From an uncultured Collinsella sp. (GTDB lineage Bacteria; Actinomycetota; Coriobacteriia; Coriobacteriales; Coriobacteriaceae): a DNA stretch of 50,351 nucleotides. The position numbers and the translations under genes were made by a program. Location of the stretch: positions 1 to 50,351 of the forward strand of contig CATYVH010000012.1 of NCBI GenBank assembly GCA_958413765.1. Direction: 5' to 3'. Every line of letters begins with the position of its first letter. The stretch's first letter is position 1. Positions 41,026-49,349 of the stretch are shown here, in pieces. A model generated the notes under the pieces. The model saw only the letters and a program-made list of their open reading frames with translations. It had not been told where the DNA came from and made no database searches.

Positions 41026-42978
41026 ATGGCAGCCGCCGACCCCAAAAAGAAAAAGAAGAAGCGCAAGAAGAAAGAGTCCCTTGAGCACAAGCGCAACCGC
41101 ATCCTGGTAGCACTGGGCATTTTTGCCGTTGTTTATGCCCTCGACGAGCTCGGCGCCCTCACTATCGCATTTGGGGAGCCCGGCAACATCTACGCCAGCT
41201 TCGCGCTGTTCCTCGTGCCGTTTTTGATTGCCGGCTACGACGTACTGCAAAAGGCATTCAATAACATCCGCCGCGGCAAGGCCTTCGACGAGAGCTTCCT
41301 CATGGCCGTCGCGACCATCGGCGCGTTTGCCATGGTGCTCTTCCCCGACACCGACCCGCACATGGCCGAAGGCGCCGCCGTCATGCTGTTCTACCAGGTC
41401 GGCGAGTTGTTCCAGGCATACGCCGTGGGCAAGAGCCGCAAGTCGATCAGTGCCATGATGGACATCGCGCCCGACTACGCTAACGTCGAGCAAGCCGACG
41501 GCACACTCGAACAGGTCTTTCCCGATGACATCGCCGTCGGCACCGTGATCGTGGTCAAGCCCGGCGAGCGCGTGCCTATCGACGGCGTCATCGTCGAGGG
41601 CGAAACCCAGCTCGACACCGCCGCGCTCACGGGCGAGTCAGTCCCCCGCCCCGCCAAGACCGGCGACGATATCATCAGCGGCTGCATCAACATGACGGGC
41701 CTCATCCACGTGCGCACCACCAAGCCCTTTGGCGAGTCAACCGTCGCGCGTGTTCTGGAGCTCGTGGAGAATGCCAGCGAAAAGAAGGCGCGCACCGAGA
41801 ACTTCATCACGCGCTTTGCCCGCGTCTACACCCCCGCCGTCACTGGCGCTGCCGCGGTGCTCGCGCTTGGCGGCGGCCTGGTGACTGGCGCTTGGTCCGA
41901 TTGGATCCTGCGCGGCCTGACCTTCCTGGTCGTCAGCTGCCCGTGCGCCCTCGTGATCAGCGTACCGTTGAGTTTCTTTGGCGGCATCGGCGGCGCGTCC
42001 AAGCTGGGCGTTCTCATCAAGGGCTCCAACTACCTCGAGACGCTCGCCGACGTGGACACCATCGTCTTCGACAAAACGGGCACCCTCACCAACGGCACGT
42101 TCTCAGTCGTCGCGGTGCACCCCGAGGCTGGCTATACCGAGCAGTCGCTGCTCGAAGTCGCAGCCCTTGCTGAGTCGTTCTTCGATCACCCCATCGCGCA
42201 GTCCGTGCGCGACGCCTACCAGGGCGAGGTCGACCCCAAGCGCGTGAGCGACTCCGCCAACGACGCGGGCCACGGCGTGACGGCAACCATCGACGGCAAG
42301 CACGTCGTCGTTGGCAACGCCAAGATGCTCGCCGCGGCCGGCGTTGAAGCACCGGACTGTGAGGTTGTCGGCACGATCCTCCACGTGCTCGTTGACGGCG
42401 TGTACGCCGGCCACATCGTGATTGCAGACACCGTTAAGGCCGATGCGGAGCAAACGATTCGCGACCTGCATGCCGCCGGTATCAACCGCACCGTCATGCT
42501 CACGGGCGACCGCGAGGAGGTTGCAGCGTCTGTGGCCAAGCAACTCGGTCTCGACGAGTTCCACGCGCAGCTCCTGCCGGGCGACAAGGTCGAGCGCGTT
42601 GAGGCGCTACTCGCGGCCGAAAGTGGCAAGGGCAAGCTCGCCTTTGTCGGCGACGGTATCAACGACGCTCCTGTGCTTACGCGCGCCGATGTGGGCATTG
42701 CCATGGGCGCCATGGGCTCCGACGCCGCGATCGAGGCCGCCGACGTGGTGCTGATGGACGACAAGCCGTCCAACATTTCCCGCGCGATCCGCGTGGCGCG
42801 CAAGACCATGTCGATTGTTTGGCAGAACATAATCTTTGCGCTGGGCATTAAGCTGCTGATCCTTGTGCTGGCAGCGCTGGGTATCGCCAATATGTGGCTT
42901 GCCGTCTTTGGCGACGTAGGCGTGGCGATCATCGCCATCCTGAACGCCATGCGCGCGATGGGTGTCAAGAACCTGTAG
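41026..42978 (+). CDS. P1B-type heavy-metal efflux ATPase (Zn/Cd/Co class)
   Basis: This 650-residue transporter couples ATP hydrolysis to export of a transition metal. Landmarks are the TGESVPRP actuator loop, the transmembrane metal motif SCPCAL (Cys305-Pro-Cys307), the phosphorylation site DKTGTLT (Asp349), the HP locus DHPIAQS, and GDGINDAPVL. The CPC motif with the SmtB-type regulator fits Zn/Cd/Co export. The N-terminus has no HMA domain but a run of Lys (KKKKKKRKKK), which may hug the membrane or bind the chaperone. Its metal-carrying domain is encoded separately upstream. The ATG at 41026 follows GGGAGG. Confidence 0.95.
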   Translation: MAAADPKKKKKKRKKKESLEHKRNRILVALGIFAVVYALDELGALTIAFGEPGNIYASFALFLVPFLIAGYDVLQKAFNNIRRGKAFDESFLMAVATIGAFAMVLFPDTDPHMAEGAAVMLFYQVGELFQAYAVGKSRKSISAMMDIAPDYANVEQADGTLEQVFPDDIAVGTVIVVKPGERVPIDGVIVEGETQLDTAALTGESVPRPAKTGDDIISGCINMTGLIHVRTTKPFGESTVARVLELVENASEKKARTENFITRFARVYTPAVTGAAAVLALGGGLVTGAWSDWILRGLTFLVVSCPCALVISVPLSFFGGIGGASKLGVLIKGSNYLETLADVDTIVFDKTGTLTNGTFSVVAVHPEAGYTEQSLLEVAALAESFFDHPIAQSVRDAYQGEVDPKRVSDSANDAGHGVTATIDGKHVVVGNAKMLAAAGVEAPDCEVVGTILHVLVDGVYAGHIVIADTVKADAEQTIRDLHAAGINRTVMLTGDREEVAASVAKQLGLDEFHAQLLPGDKVERVEALLAAESGKGKLAFVGDGINDAPVLTRADVGIAMGAMGSDAAIEAADVVLMDDKPSNISRAIRVARKTMSIVWQNIIFALGIKLLILVLAALGIANMWLAVFGDVGVAIIAILNAMRAMGVKNL

Positions 42979-42994
42979 CGCCTGTGGTCCCTCC

Positions 42995-43124
42995 GGCCGG
43001 GACCGGGCTTGGTTTTGAAAACGTCCTCGACCAATGAAGCGCCCCCGTTCTGCTCCTTCGGAGCTACGAACGGGGGCGCTTCTGGTCTGCGGAGTGTTTT
43101 CAAAAACCAAGCCCGGTCCCGGCC
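42995..43124. repeat. Nested triple hairpin after the ATPase gene
   Basis: The outer arms at 42995-43022 and 43096-43124 pair over 28 bp with one extra A. Inside them AAGCGCCCCCGTTC (43037-43050) pairs with GAACGGGGGCGCTT (43068-43081), and inside that GCTCC pairs with GGAGC (43052-43064). The innermost parts would end transcription from both sides. The long outer arms go beyond what a terminator needs. Confidence 0.8.
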
Positions 43125-43202
43125 TGCGGTAACGTTGCTGGCGGTTCTTGGGCATCGCTTGCTGGCGGGGTTCCTTGTCTGAGTTGGACTTGGTTGGCGG
43201 GG

Positions 43203-43580
43203 CTACTGGTCCCGGTCGCTGCCCCGTCCCAGCATCGCCCTCAACTTCTCGAAGCTTTCCTCGCTCAGGCAGTGCTCCATGTGGCAGCCCTCTTGCGACG
43301 CGACCTCAGCCGAAACACCCGCATCCTCCAGCAGCCCCACGAAAAAGCAGTGACGCTCCCACATTTGGCGAGCGACCTCCAGACCACGCTCCGTCAGATG
43401 AACGTCGCGCTTGCCCATTTCGACATAGCCGTTGCTTTCCAACGTCGCCATGGCCTTGGAAACGCTCGCCTTGGTTACGCCGAGGTACTCCGCAACGTCG
43501 ATCGAGCGCACGATGCCCTGACGTTCCGATAGAACGTAGATCGATTCGAGATAGTCTTCTCCGGATTCACGCAGGGCCAT
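43203..43580 (-). CDS. DtxR/MntR-family metal-dependent regulator
   Basis: This 125-residue repressor has the N-terminal winged helix (SIDVAEYLGVTKASVSKAMATLESNGYV) and the dimerisation and metal domain. Ligand candidates are Asp9 and Glu12 (GEDYLESIY), His in RHCFFVGLLE, and the QEGCHMEH segment, which mixes DtxR-like Cys with MntR-like Glu and His. It lacks the SH3-like third domain, as MntR does. Manganese or iron is the likely co-repressor. The ATG at 43580 follows AAAGGCGG. No target gene stands next to it; the exporter at 36091 is a candidate. Confidence 0.9.
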   Translation of the reverse strand: MALRESGEDYLESIYVLSERQGIVRSIDVAEYLGVTKASVSKAMATLESNGYVEMGKRDVHLTERGLEVARQMWERHCFFVGLLEDAGVSAEVASQEGCHMEHCLSEESFEKLRAMLGRGSDRDQ

Positions 43581-43648
43581 GGGCCGCCTTTCGCGATGGC
43601 TTCTAGTTAGCCTTTGGATACTTTCCTTGGCTTACTTTACCGCAAAAG

Positions 43649-43674
43649 TTGACCATGTCTTACTGCATTGACCA
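43649..43674 (-). promoter_or_regulatory. Direct repeats upstream of the DtxR-family gene
   Basis: TTGACCA occurs at 43649-43655 and 43668-43674, 19 bp apart (about two helical turns). AGTTAGCC flanks the set on both sides (about 43607 and 43678). They may be autoregulatory binding sites. Confidence 0.35.
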
Positions 43675-43729
43675 AAAAGTTAGCCGCGTTTCACAAAACG
43701 TGCGAGATGAAAACAAAATGGGAACGCCC

Positions 43730-43780
43730 CGCAAGGAGTGTCCCCAGCTGCCGGCAGATAAGGAGCGTCCCCAAGTGCCG
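43730..43780. repeat. Palindromic repeat family B, second locus
   Basis: AAGGAGTGTCCCCAG is identical to a stretch at 5087-5101 and is followed here by CTGCCGGCAGATAAGGA, GCGTCCCC and AAGTGCCGG, close to the unit at 5101-5160. It lies 9 bp past the HAD phosphatase stop codon on the minus strand. Confidence 0.65.
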
Positions 43781-43788
43781 GGTCGCAG

Positions 43789-44559
43789 CTACACGAGGCC
43801 AAAGTGCTTCGCGGCGTTGTAGATGCCGTCGTCATCCACGGCGGTCGTTACGTAGGTCGCCGCGGCCTTCACGGTATCCTGCGCGTTGCCCATGGCCACG
43901 CTCGTGCCCACGGCGGCAAACATCGACAGGTCGTTCTCGCCGTCGCCAAAGGCAATCGCCTCGCTCGCGTCGATACCAAGCCGCTCGAGCGTCGCCGCCA
44001 CGCCCAGGTCCTTGCCGCCGTTAGCGGGAATAATGTCGCAGAACAGGTCGCACCAGCGTGTAGTGAGCGAATGCGACACCGCATCAGTCACGATATGCTC
44101 GTCGGCCGGGTCCACAAAGGCGCAGAACTGGTAGACTGGCGCGTCAAAGGCGTGCTCAAACGGCTTCTCGTGGTAGACAATCCCCGCGTTGCTCCCGGCC
44201 GTCACCACGCGCTCGGACAGGCGGTTCACAAACGAGTTCTCGCCCTGCATGCACAGCGAGTCGTAGCGCCCCTCGGCCACCTGGTCCACGATCACCGCGA
44301 CGTCGTCCGGATCGATCGGGCAGCTGCGGTAAACCCCCTCGGCATCAAAGCAGTGCTGGCCCGAAAGCGTAATGTACGCATCCCAACCAAGATCGAACAG
44401 CCAATCGGGCATCTGATAGGTCGGGCGACCCGTGGCGATCACGCACGCAATCCCCTGCTCATGAAAGCTGTCGAGCACCTGCTGCGCCGACGCCGGAATC
44501 CGATGGGTCTTAAAGCTCAGCAACGTGCCGTCGATATCGAAAAACGCGGCCTTGATCAT
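43789..44559 (-). CDS. Cof-type HAD-IIB phosphatase
   Basis: This 256-residue protein has HAD motif I FFDIDGTLLS (Asp8, Asp10), motif II in VIATGRPTYQ, motif III Lys in NGGKDLGV, and motif IV GDGENDLSMF. The cap domain sits between motifs II and III, as in class IIB (Cof) enzymes. These dephosphorylate sugar phosphates, flavin or pyridoxal precursors; the exact substrate is unknown. Its ATG lies 6 bp after the ABC-F stop codon, with a GAGGAG site overlapping that gene's end, so translation is coupled. Confidence 0.92.
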   Translation of the reverse strand: MIKAAFFDIDGTLLSFKTHRIPASAQQVLDSFHEQGIACVIATGRPTYQMPDWLFDLGWDAYITLSGQHCFDAEGVYRSCPIDPDDVAVIVDQVAEGRYDSLCMQGENSFVNRLSERVVTAGSNAGIVYHEKPFEHAFDAPVYQFCAFVDPADEHIVTDAVSHSLTTRWCDLFCDIIPANGGKDLGVAATLERLGIDASEAIAFGDGENDLSMFAAVGTSVAMGNAQDTVKAAATYVTTAVDDDGIYNAAKHFGLV

Positions 44560-44565
44560 CCTCGC

Positions 44566-46425
44566 CTACTCCTCGCCCTCGAGCTTCTCGCTCGCCTCGA
44601 GCCACGCCATCTCCAACTCGTCCATGGCGGCGTGGGCCTCGTCGATCTTTGCCTGCTGCTCGCCCAGCGCCGTGTAATTGGTGGGGTCGACCTGCGCCAT
44701 CGCAGCCTCGGCCTCCTCCACGCGAGCGCGCTGCGTCTCCATCTTGCGCTCGAGCGAGCTCACCTCGCGGCGGAGCTTCTGGCGCTCGGCGTTGGAAAGA
44801 CCGTTGGGCTGCCCGCTCGTCTTGGGCTTTTCGGCCGCAACCGCTGCGGCGCCGGTGTCGAACGTGCCGGTCTTGGCACTCGGTGCGCCCACGGGCTCGC
44901 CCTCGGCCGTGGCGTTGCACAGGCGCAGGTACTGGTCCACGCCGCCGGGCATATGCGTCAGGTGACCGTCGAGCAGTGCCCACTGCTGGTCGGTCACGCG
45001 CTCCATCAAGAAGCGGTCGTGCGTCACCAGGATCAGCGTGCCGGGCCAGCCGTCCAGCAAGTCCTCGACAATCGCCAGCATGTCGGTATCCAGGTCGTTG
45101 CCGGGCTCGTCCAGGATGAGCACGTTGGGCTCGTCCAGGATCGTCAGCAGCAGCGACAGGCGACGGCGCTGGCCGCCCGAAAGATCGCCGATGCGGCTCC
45201 AGAGCTGCTGCGTCGTAAAGCCCAGGCGCTCGCAAAGCTTCTCGGGCGAAGTCTCCTTGCCGTCGATGACGTAGTACTTCTTATAGTTGCCGAGCACCTC
45301 GCGGATCGTGTCACCCATGTAGGGCTCGAGTTCCTCGAGCTGCTGCGACAGAACGCCAAAGCGCACCGTCTGGCCAATCTTCACACGGCCGCGCGTGGGC
45401 TCAATCTTGCCCTGGATCACGTCGAGCAAGGTCGACTTGCCGGCGCCGTTCTCGCCCAAAAGACCATAGCGGTCGCCCGCGCCGATGAGCCAGGTCACAT
45501 CGGTGAGCACCTGCTTGGGCGCACCATCGGTATCCGCATAGCCGGCATCCACGTCGATGACATCGATGACCTGCTTGCCTAGGCGGCTCACGGCAAGGCG
45601 CTTGAGCTCCAGCTCGTCACGCACGGGCGGTACGTCGGCGATCAGCTCGCGAGCAGCCTCAACGCGAAACTTGGGCTTGGTGGAACGCGCCTGGGCGCCG
45701 CGGCTCAGCCACGCGAGCTCCTTGCGCGCCATGTTGCGACGGCGCTCCTCGGTAACGGCGGCCATGCGGTCGCGCTCCACGCGCTGCAGGATATATGCCG
45801 AGTAGCCGCCCTCGAAGGGATCTACCTGGCCGTCGTGGACCTCCCACATGCTGGTGCAGACCTCGTCCAAGAACCAGCGGTCGTGCGTGACCACGAGCAT
45901 GGCGCCCTGGCCGCGCTGCCAGCGGGCCTTTAAGTGACGCGCAAGCCAGTTGATGGTGCGCATGTCCAGGTGGTTGGTGGGCTCGTCGAGCATGAGCACG
46001 TCGTAGTCGCCGATCAGCAGGCGCGCGAGGTCCACGCGACGGCGCTGACCGCCCGAGAGCTCGCCCACCATGCCCTCCCAGGGTACATCGCTGATGAGGC
46101 CGGCGAGGATCTGGCGCGTACGCGGACTCGACGCCCACTCATACTCGGGCGTGTCGCCCACGACGGCATGATGCACGGTGTCGGTATCGACCAGGTTATC
46201 CTTTTGGCCGAGCAATCCAATCGTCGTGTCGCGGCGGTGCGTCACGCGGCCGTCGTCGGGCTCCAACGTGCCGGCGAGCACGCTCAGCAGCGTCGACTTA
46301 CCGTCGCCGTTTTTACCGACAATACCAATACGGTCGCCCTCGCCCACGCCGAGCGTAACGCTATCGAAAATATGCTTGGTGGGAAACTCTAGGCTGACGG
46401 AATCGCATCCCAAAAGAATCGCCAT
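44566..46425 (-). CDS. ABC-F family ATP-binding protein (Uup-like)
   Basis: This 619-residue soluble protein has two ABC domains: Walker A GIVGKNGDGKSTLL and LGENGAGKSTLL, signature LSGGQRRRVDLARLL and LSGGQRRRLSLLL, Walker B VLMLDEPTNHLD and VLILDEPGNDLD. A linker rich in charged residues joins them, and the last 75 residues are a coiled coil (LRREVSSLERKMETQ onward), as in Uup. There are no membrane segments. ABC-F proteins act on ribosomes or, for Uup, on ribosome assembly and branch migration. Antibiotic resistance is possible, but the short linker argues for a housekeeping type. The start is the ATG at 46425 with GAAGGAGC upstream; the longer frame crosses repeat family A. Confidence 0.92.
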   Translation of the reverse strand: MAILLGCDSVSLEFPTKHIFDSVTLGVGEGDRIGIVGKNGDGKSTLLSVLAGTLEPDDGRVTHRRDTTIGLLGQKDNLVDTDTVHHAVVGDTPEYEWASSPRTRQILAGLISDVPWEGMVGELSGGQRRRVDLARLLIGDYDVLMLDEPTNHLDMRTINWLARHLKARWQRGQGAMLVVTHDRWFLDEVCTSMWEVHDGQVDPFEGGYSAYILQRVERDRMAAVTEERRRNMARKELAWLSRGAQARSTKPKFRVEAARELIADVPPVRDELELKRLAVSRLGKQVIDVIDVDAGYADTDGAPKQVLTDVTWLIGAGDRYGLLGENGAGKSTLLDVIQGKIEPTRGRVKIGQTVRFGVLSQQLEELEPYMGDTIREVLGNYKKYYVIDGKETSPEKLCERLGFTTQQLWSRIGDLSGGQRRRLSLLLTILDEPNVLILDEPGNDLDTDMLAIVEDLLDGWPGTLILVTHDRFLMERVTDQQWALLDGHLTHMPGGVDQYLRLCNATAEGEPVGAPSAKTGTFDTGAAAVAAEKPKTSGQPNGLSNAERQKLRREVSSLERKMETQRARVEEAEAAMAQVDPTNYTALGEQQAKIDEAHAAMDELEMAWLEASEKLEGEE

Positions 46426-46470
46426 ATGCCCTGCTCCTTCGTAGAAATTCAACGTTGTCCATGATAGCGA

Positions 46471-46509
46471 AAACCACCACAAAGGGGACAGGCACCTTTG
46501 TGGTGGTTT
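46471..46509. repeat. Palindromic repeat family A, copy 6
   Basis: A perfect 15-bp stem (46471-46485 with 46495-46509) surrounds the core GGACAGGCA, identical to copy 3. It lies between the pstB terminator and the ABC-F gene, 45 bp before the ABC-F start codon. Confidence 0.85.
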
Positions 46510-46535
46510 TGGGCAAGCGCACCAGCACGCGACGC

Positions 46536-46572
46536 AAAAAGGCGGGCCATCTCCCGCAAGAGATGACCCGCC
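46536..46572 (-). terminator. Rho-independent terminator of the pst operon
   Basis: GGCGGGCCATCTC (46541-46553) pairs with GAGATGACCCGCC (46560-46572) with one mismatch. On the minus strand five T follow. It lies 56 bp past the pstB stop codon. Confidence 0.85.
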
Positions 46573-46628
46573 TCTCCAATCAGCCCCGCGGCAACCGTGG
46601 CCGCCGCGGGCCTCAAGCATGTCCCGGA

Positions 46629-47501
46629 CTAGGAGAACATGCCGGTGAGGTAATCATTCAGCCGCTTATCCTTGGGCCGTTGGAAAATCTCGTCGGTCTC
46701 GTCGTACTCGACCATATCGCCCATGTAGAAAAACGCCGTGCGGTTGGACACGCGCGACGCCTGCTCCATGTTGTGCGTCACGATGACGATGGCGCGGTCG
46801 GCCACGATCGACGACATGAGGTCCTCGATCGCCAGCGTCGAGATGGGGTCGAGCGCCGAGCAGGGCTCGTCAAACAGGATTACGTCGGGGTTGAGTGCCA
46901 GCGTGCGCGCGATGCACAAACGCTGCTGCTGACCGCCCGAAAGCGCGTAGGCGCTCTTGTCGAGCTTGTCCTTGACCTCGTCCCACAGGGCCGCACCGCG
47001 CAGGCTTTCCTCGACCATGCGATCGAGCTCGTCGCGGTCGGTGATGCCGTGGCGCTTGGGCGCAAACGTGATGTTGTCTCGAATGGACTTGCGGAAGGGG
47101 TTGGGCTGCTGAAACACCATGCCAATGGACCGGCGCAGCTCGTAGGTATTCTCGGTCTTGGTGTTCACGTTGCGTCCGCGGTAGCTGATCTCGCCCTCCA
47201 CGCGGCAGCCGCGAATCTCGCGATTCATCAGGTTGAGGCTGCGCAAGAAGGTCGACTTGCCGCAGCCCGAAGGCCCGATGAGCGCCGTGATCTCACCCTT
47301 GTGGAAGTCGAGCGACGTGTCGTGCAGCGCATGGTGATCGCCATAGTACACGTTGACGTCCTTGGTGGAGAGCACGACCTCGTCGCTCACGGCCTTGCCG
47401 CTCACGCGCACGTGCTTCTCGCTCTCCCCCACACTCGACAGAAAGTCCTGGGTCTCGGACGTGGCCGCATCGGTTGCGGGCGTCGCATTCATCTCGCTCA
47501 T
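46629..47501 (-). CDS. pstB: Phosphate ABC transporter ATP-binding protein
   Basis: This 290-residue ATPase powers the high-affinity phosphate importer. It has Walker A GPSGCGKST, signature LSGGQQQRLCIARTL and Walker B VILFDEPCSALDPIS. The family phrase VYYGDHHALHDTSLDF precedes Walker A. An N-terminal extension of about 45 residues (Ala/Thr/Ser/Glu-rich) is longer than usual. Its ATG overlaps the pstA stop codon (ATGA). It is the last gene of pstSCAB; phoU, often next, is absent, and a terminator follows. Confidence 0.97.
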   Translation of the reverse strand: MSEMNATPATDAATSETQDFLSSVGESEKHVRVSGKAVSDEVVLSTKDVNVYYGDHHALHDTSLDFHKGEITALIGPSGCGKSTFLRSLNLMNREIRGCRVEGEISYRGRNVNTKTENTYELRRSIGMVFQQPNPFRKSIRDNITFAPKRHGITDRDELDRMVEESLRGAALWDEVKDKLDKSAYALSGGQQQRLCIARTLALNPDVILFDEPCSALDPISTLAIEDLMSSIVADRAIVIVTHNMEQASRVSNRTAFFYMGDMVEYDETDEIFQRPKDKRLNDYLTGMFS

Positions 47502-48424
47502 TCGGCCGTCATCCTCCTTGCCAGTTGCTTGCCCACGATACGGGCGACTACGTTAAACAGCAGCACGCAAATCATCAGCAGTGCCGCGGTGCCCCAGACG
47601 ATCTGCTGGGCCTCGGGGCTGCCCTCGCCATAGATCTTGTAGATGTGCACGGCCAGCGACTCGCCGGGACGGAACACGTTCCAGGCGCAGGTGGGGCTCG
47701 ACAGGTTAAAGCTCAAGAAGTTCAGGCGAACCGGCGAGCTCATGCCCGAGGTAAAGAGCAGCGCCGCGGCCTCGCCAAAGACACGGCCGGCCGAAAGCAC
47801 GATGCCGGTCACGATGGCGGGCATGGCCTCGGGAATCAGAATGTGCAGCGTGGCCTCCCAGCGGGTGAGTCCCATGGCCAGGCACGCATCGCGCTGGGCT
47901 TGCGGCACGTCCTCGAGTGCCTGCTGGATCACGCGCACCAGGATGGGGATGTTGAACATGGTGAGCGCGACGGCGCCGGAGATGATGGAGTACTTCCAGC
48001 CCAGCTGCACCGAGAACACCAGAAAGCCGAACATGCCCACGACAATGGAGGGCAGCGAGGACAGCGTTTCGATGGCGGTGGAGGCGATGTCGCGGATGGG
48101 CCCATCGGGCGCGTACTCAACCAAAAAGACCGCGCCGCCCAGACTGATGGGCACCGAGATGACCAGGGTGATCAGCAGCAGATAGAACGAGTCGAACAGC
48201 TGGTAGAGCACGCCGCCCTGCGTTCCGTTGGCGCGTGCGGGCTGCGTGAGAAAGCCCGGCTGGAACAGCGTCGAGATACCCTCGAACAGGATGTAGGCCA
48301 CCATGGAGACGACGATAAGCATGACGATGGCGACAATCGCCGTCAGCACGCCCGTGGCGATGCGGTCCTGCTTTTGGACACGCCCGAGTCTCGCCTCGTC
48401 GATGTGGATACGCGTGCTAGCCAC
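47498..48424 (-). CDS. pstA: Phosphate ABC transporter permease PstA
   Basis: This 308-residue inner-membrane protein has about six transmembrane segments. The permease coupling loop is near EALEDVPQAQRDACLAMGLTRWEATLHILIPEAMPAIVTG (EAA-type motif). The GGAVFLVEYAPDGPI region is typical of PstA. The start is the GTG at 48424, overlapping the pstC end by 8 bases (GTGGCTAG) with a GGCGAAGG site upstream; a TTG at 48448 is less likely. It pairs with PstC to form the phosphate channel. Confidence 0.96.
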   Translation of the reverse strand: MASTRIHIDEARLGRVQKQDRIATGVLTAIVAIVMLIVVSMVAYILFEGISTLFQPGFLTQPARANGTQGGVLYQLFDSFYLLLITLVISVPISLGGAVFLVEYAPDGPIRDIASTAIETLSSLPSIVVGMFGFLVFSVQLGWKYSIISGAVALTMFNIPILVRVIQQALEDVPQAQRDACLAMGLTRWEATLHILIPEAMPAIVTGIVLSAGRVFGEAAALLFTSGMSSPVRLNFLSFNLSSPTCAWNVFRPGESLAVHIYKIYGEGSPEAQQIVWGTAALLMICVLLFNVVARIVGKQLARRMTAE

Positions 48425-49325
48425 GAGCCTTCGCCCCCTTGCGGCCAATGAGATGGATGATCAGGATAAAGATGAGGCTCATGCCCATCAGCAGCAGACC
48501 GAGCGCCCACAGAACGTCGTCCTGGGCCGAGCCCTCGGCATAGACCGCCATGGACGTGGTGAGCGTGGTGGTAATGGTCGAGGCAGGCGACAGCAGCGAC
48601 GTCGGCATGGCCTCGATGCCGCCGATAACCATGCGCACGGCGAGCGTTTCGCCAAAGGCGCGGGTCATGCCAAGGATGACCGCGGTCATGAGCGACGGCA
48701 TGGCGGACTTGAGCACCACGTGCCAGATGGTCTGCCAGCGGGTGTAGCCCAGCGCGAGCGAACCCTGGCGGTAGCTATCGGGCACGGCGCGCAGGCCATC
48801 GACCGAAAGCGTGGTCATCGTCGGCAGAATCATGACGGCCAGCACGATGGCGCCGGGCAAGATGCCCAGGCCTGTGCTCACGTGGAAAACGCTCTTCATA
48901 AGGCCGACGACCACGTGAAAGCCGATCAGGCCAAAGACGACCGAGGGAATGCCGGTCAAAAGCTCAATAAGCGGCTGAAAGATCTTGGAACCAAACTTAG
49001 GCTGGATCTCGACCGCAAAGATGGCAGAGCCGATGGCGATGGGCAGCGCGATAAGCGTGGAGAGCACCATGACCGCAAACGAGGTGACGATCAGGGGCAG
49101 GGCGCCGGTATAAGGCAGGCCGTTTTCGGCTGTGTTGGCCAGGTCCCACTTGGTGCCGGCAAAGAACTCGACGACCGAGACGCCGTCCTTGACAAAAGCC
49201 GAGAGGCCCTTTTGGGCGACCATAAAGATGAGCGCGGCAACGACAAGCGTCACGAGCGCTACGCACGCACCCGTGACGCCCAGGCCCACGTTCTCAAGGT
49301 CGCGCTTTGGCAGCTGTTTTGCCAT
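48417..49325 (-). CDS. pstC: Phosphate ABC transporter permease PstC
   Basis: This 302-residue permease has six hydrophobic segments. Family blocks are PIAIGSAIFAVEIQPKFG, ELLTGIPSVVFGLIGF and the EAA-like loop LRAVPDSYRQGSLALGYTRWQTIWHVVLKSAMP. The ATG at 49325 follows GGAAAGG, 24 bp after pstS. It overlaps pstA, so stoichiometric translation is likely. Confidence 0.96.
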   Translation of the reverse strand: MAKQLPKRDLENVGLGVTGACVALVTLVVAALIFMVAQKGLSAFVKDGVSVVEFFAGTKWDLANTAENGLPYTGALPLIVTSFAVMVLSTLIALPIAIGSAIFAVEIQPKFGSKIFQPLIELLTGIPSVVFGLIGFHVVVGLMKSVFHVSTGLGILPGAIVLAVMILPTMTTLSVDGLRAVPDSYRQGSLALGYTRWQTIWHVVLKSAMPSLMTAVILGMTRAFGETLAVRMVIGGIEAMPTSLLSPASTITTTLTTSMAVYAEGSAQDDVLWALGLLLMGMSLIFILIIHLIGRKGAKARG

Positions 49326-49349
49326 TGCAAACCTTTCCGGGGCGGTTAC

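Noticed and set aside
44510..45235. Minus-strand frame inside the ABC-F gene
   Set aside because: It is an out-of-frame reading of the ABC-F coding sequence, dominated by Arg, Ala and Gly.
46573..46628. phoU at the end of the pst operon
   Set aside because: pstB is followed by a terminator and then the ABC-F gene. No PhoU-like frame exists here.
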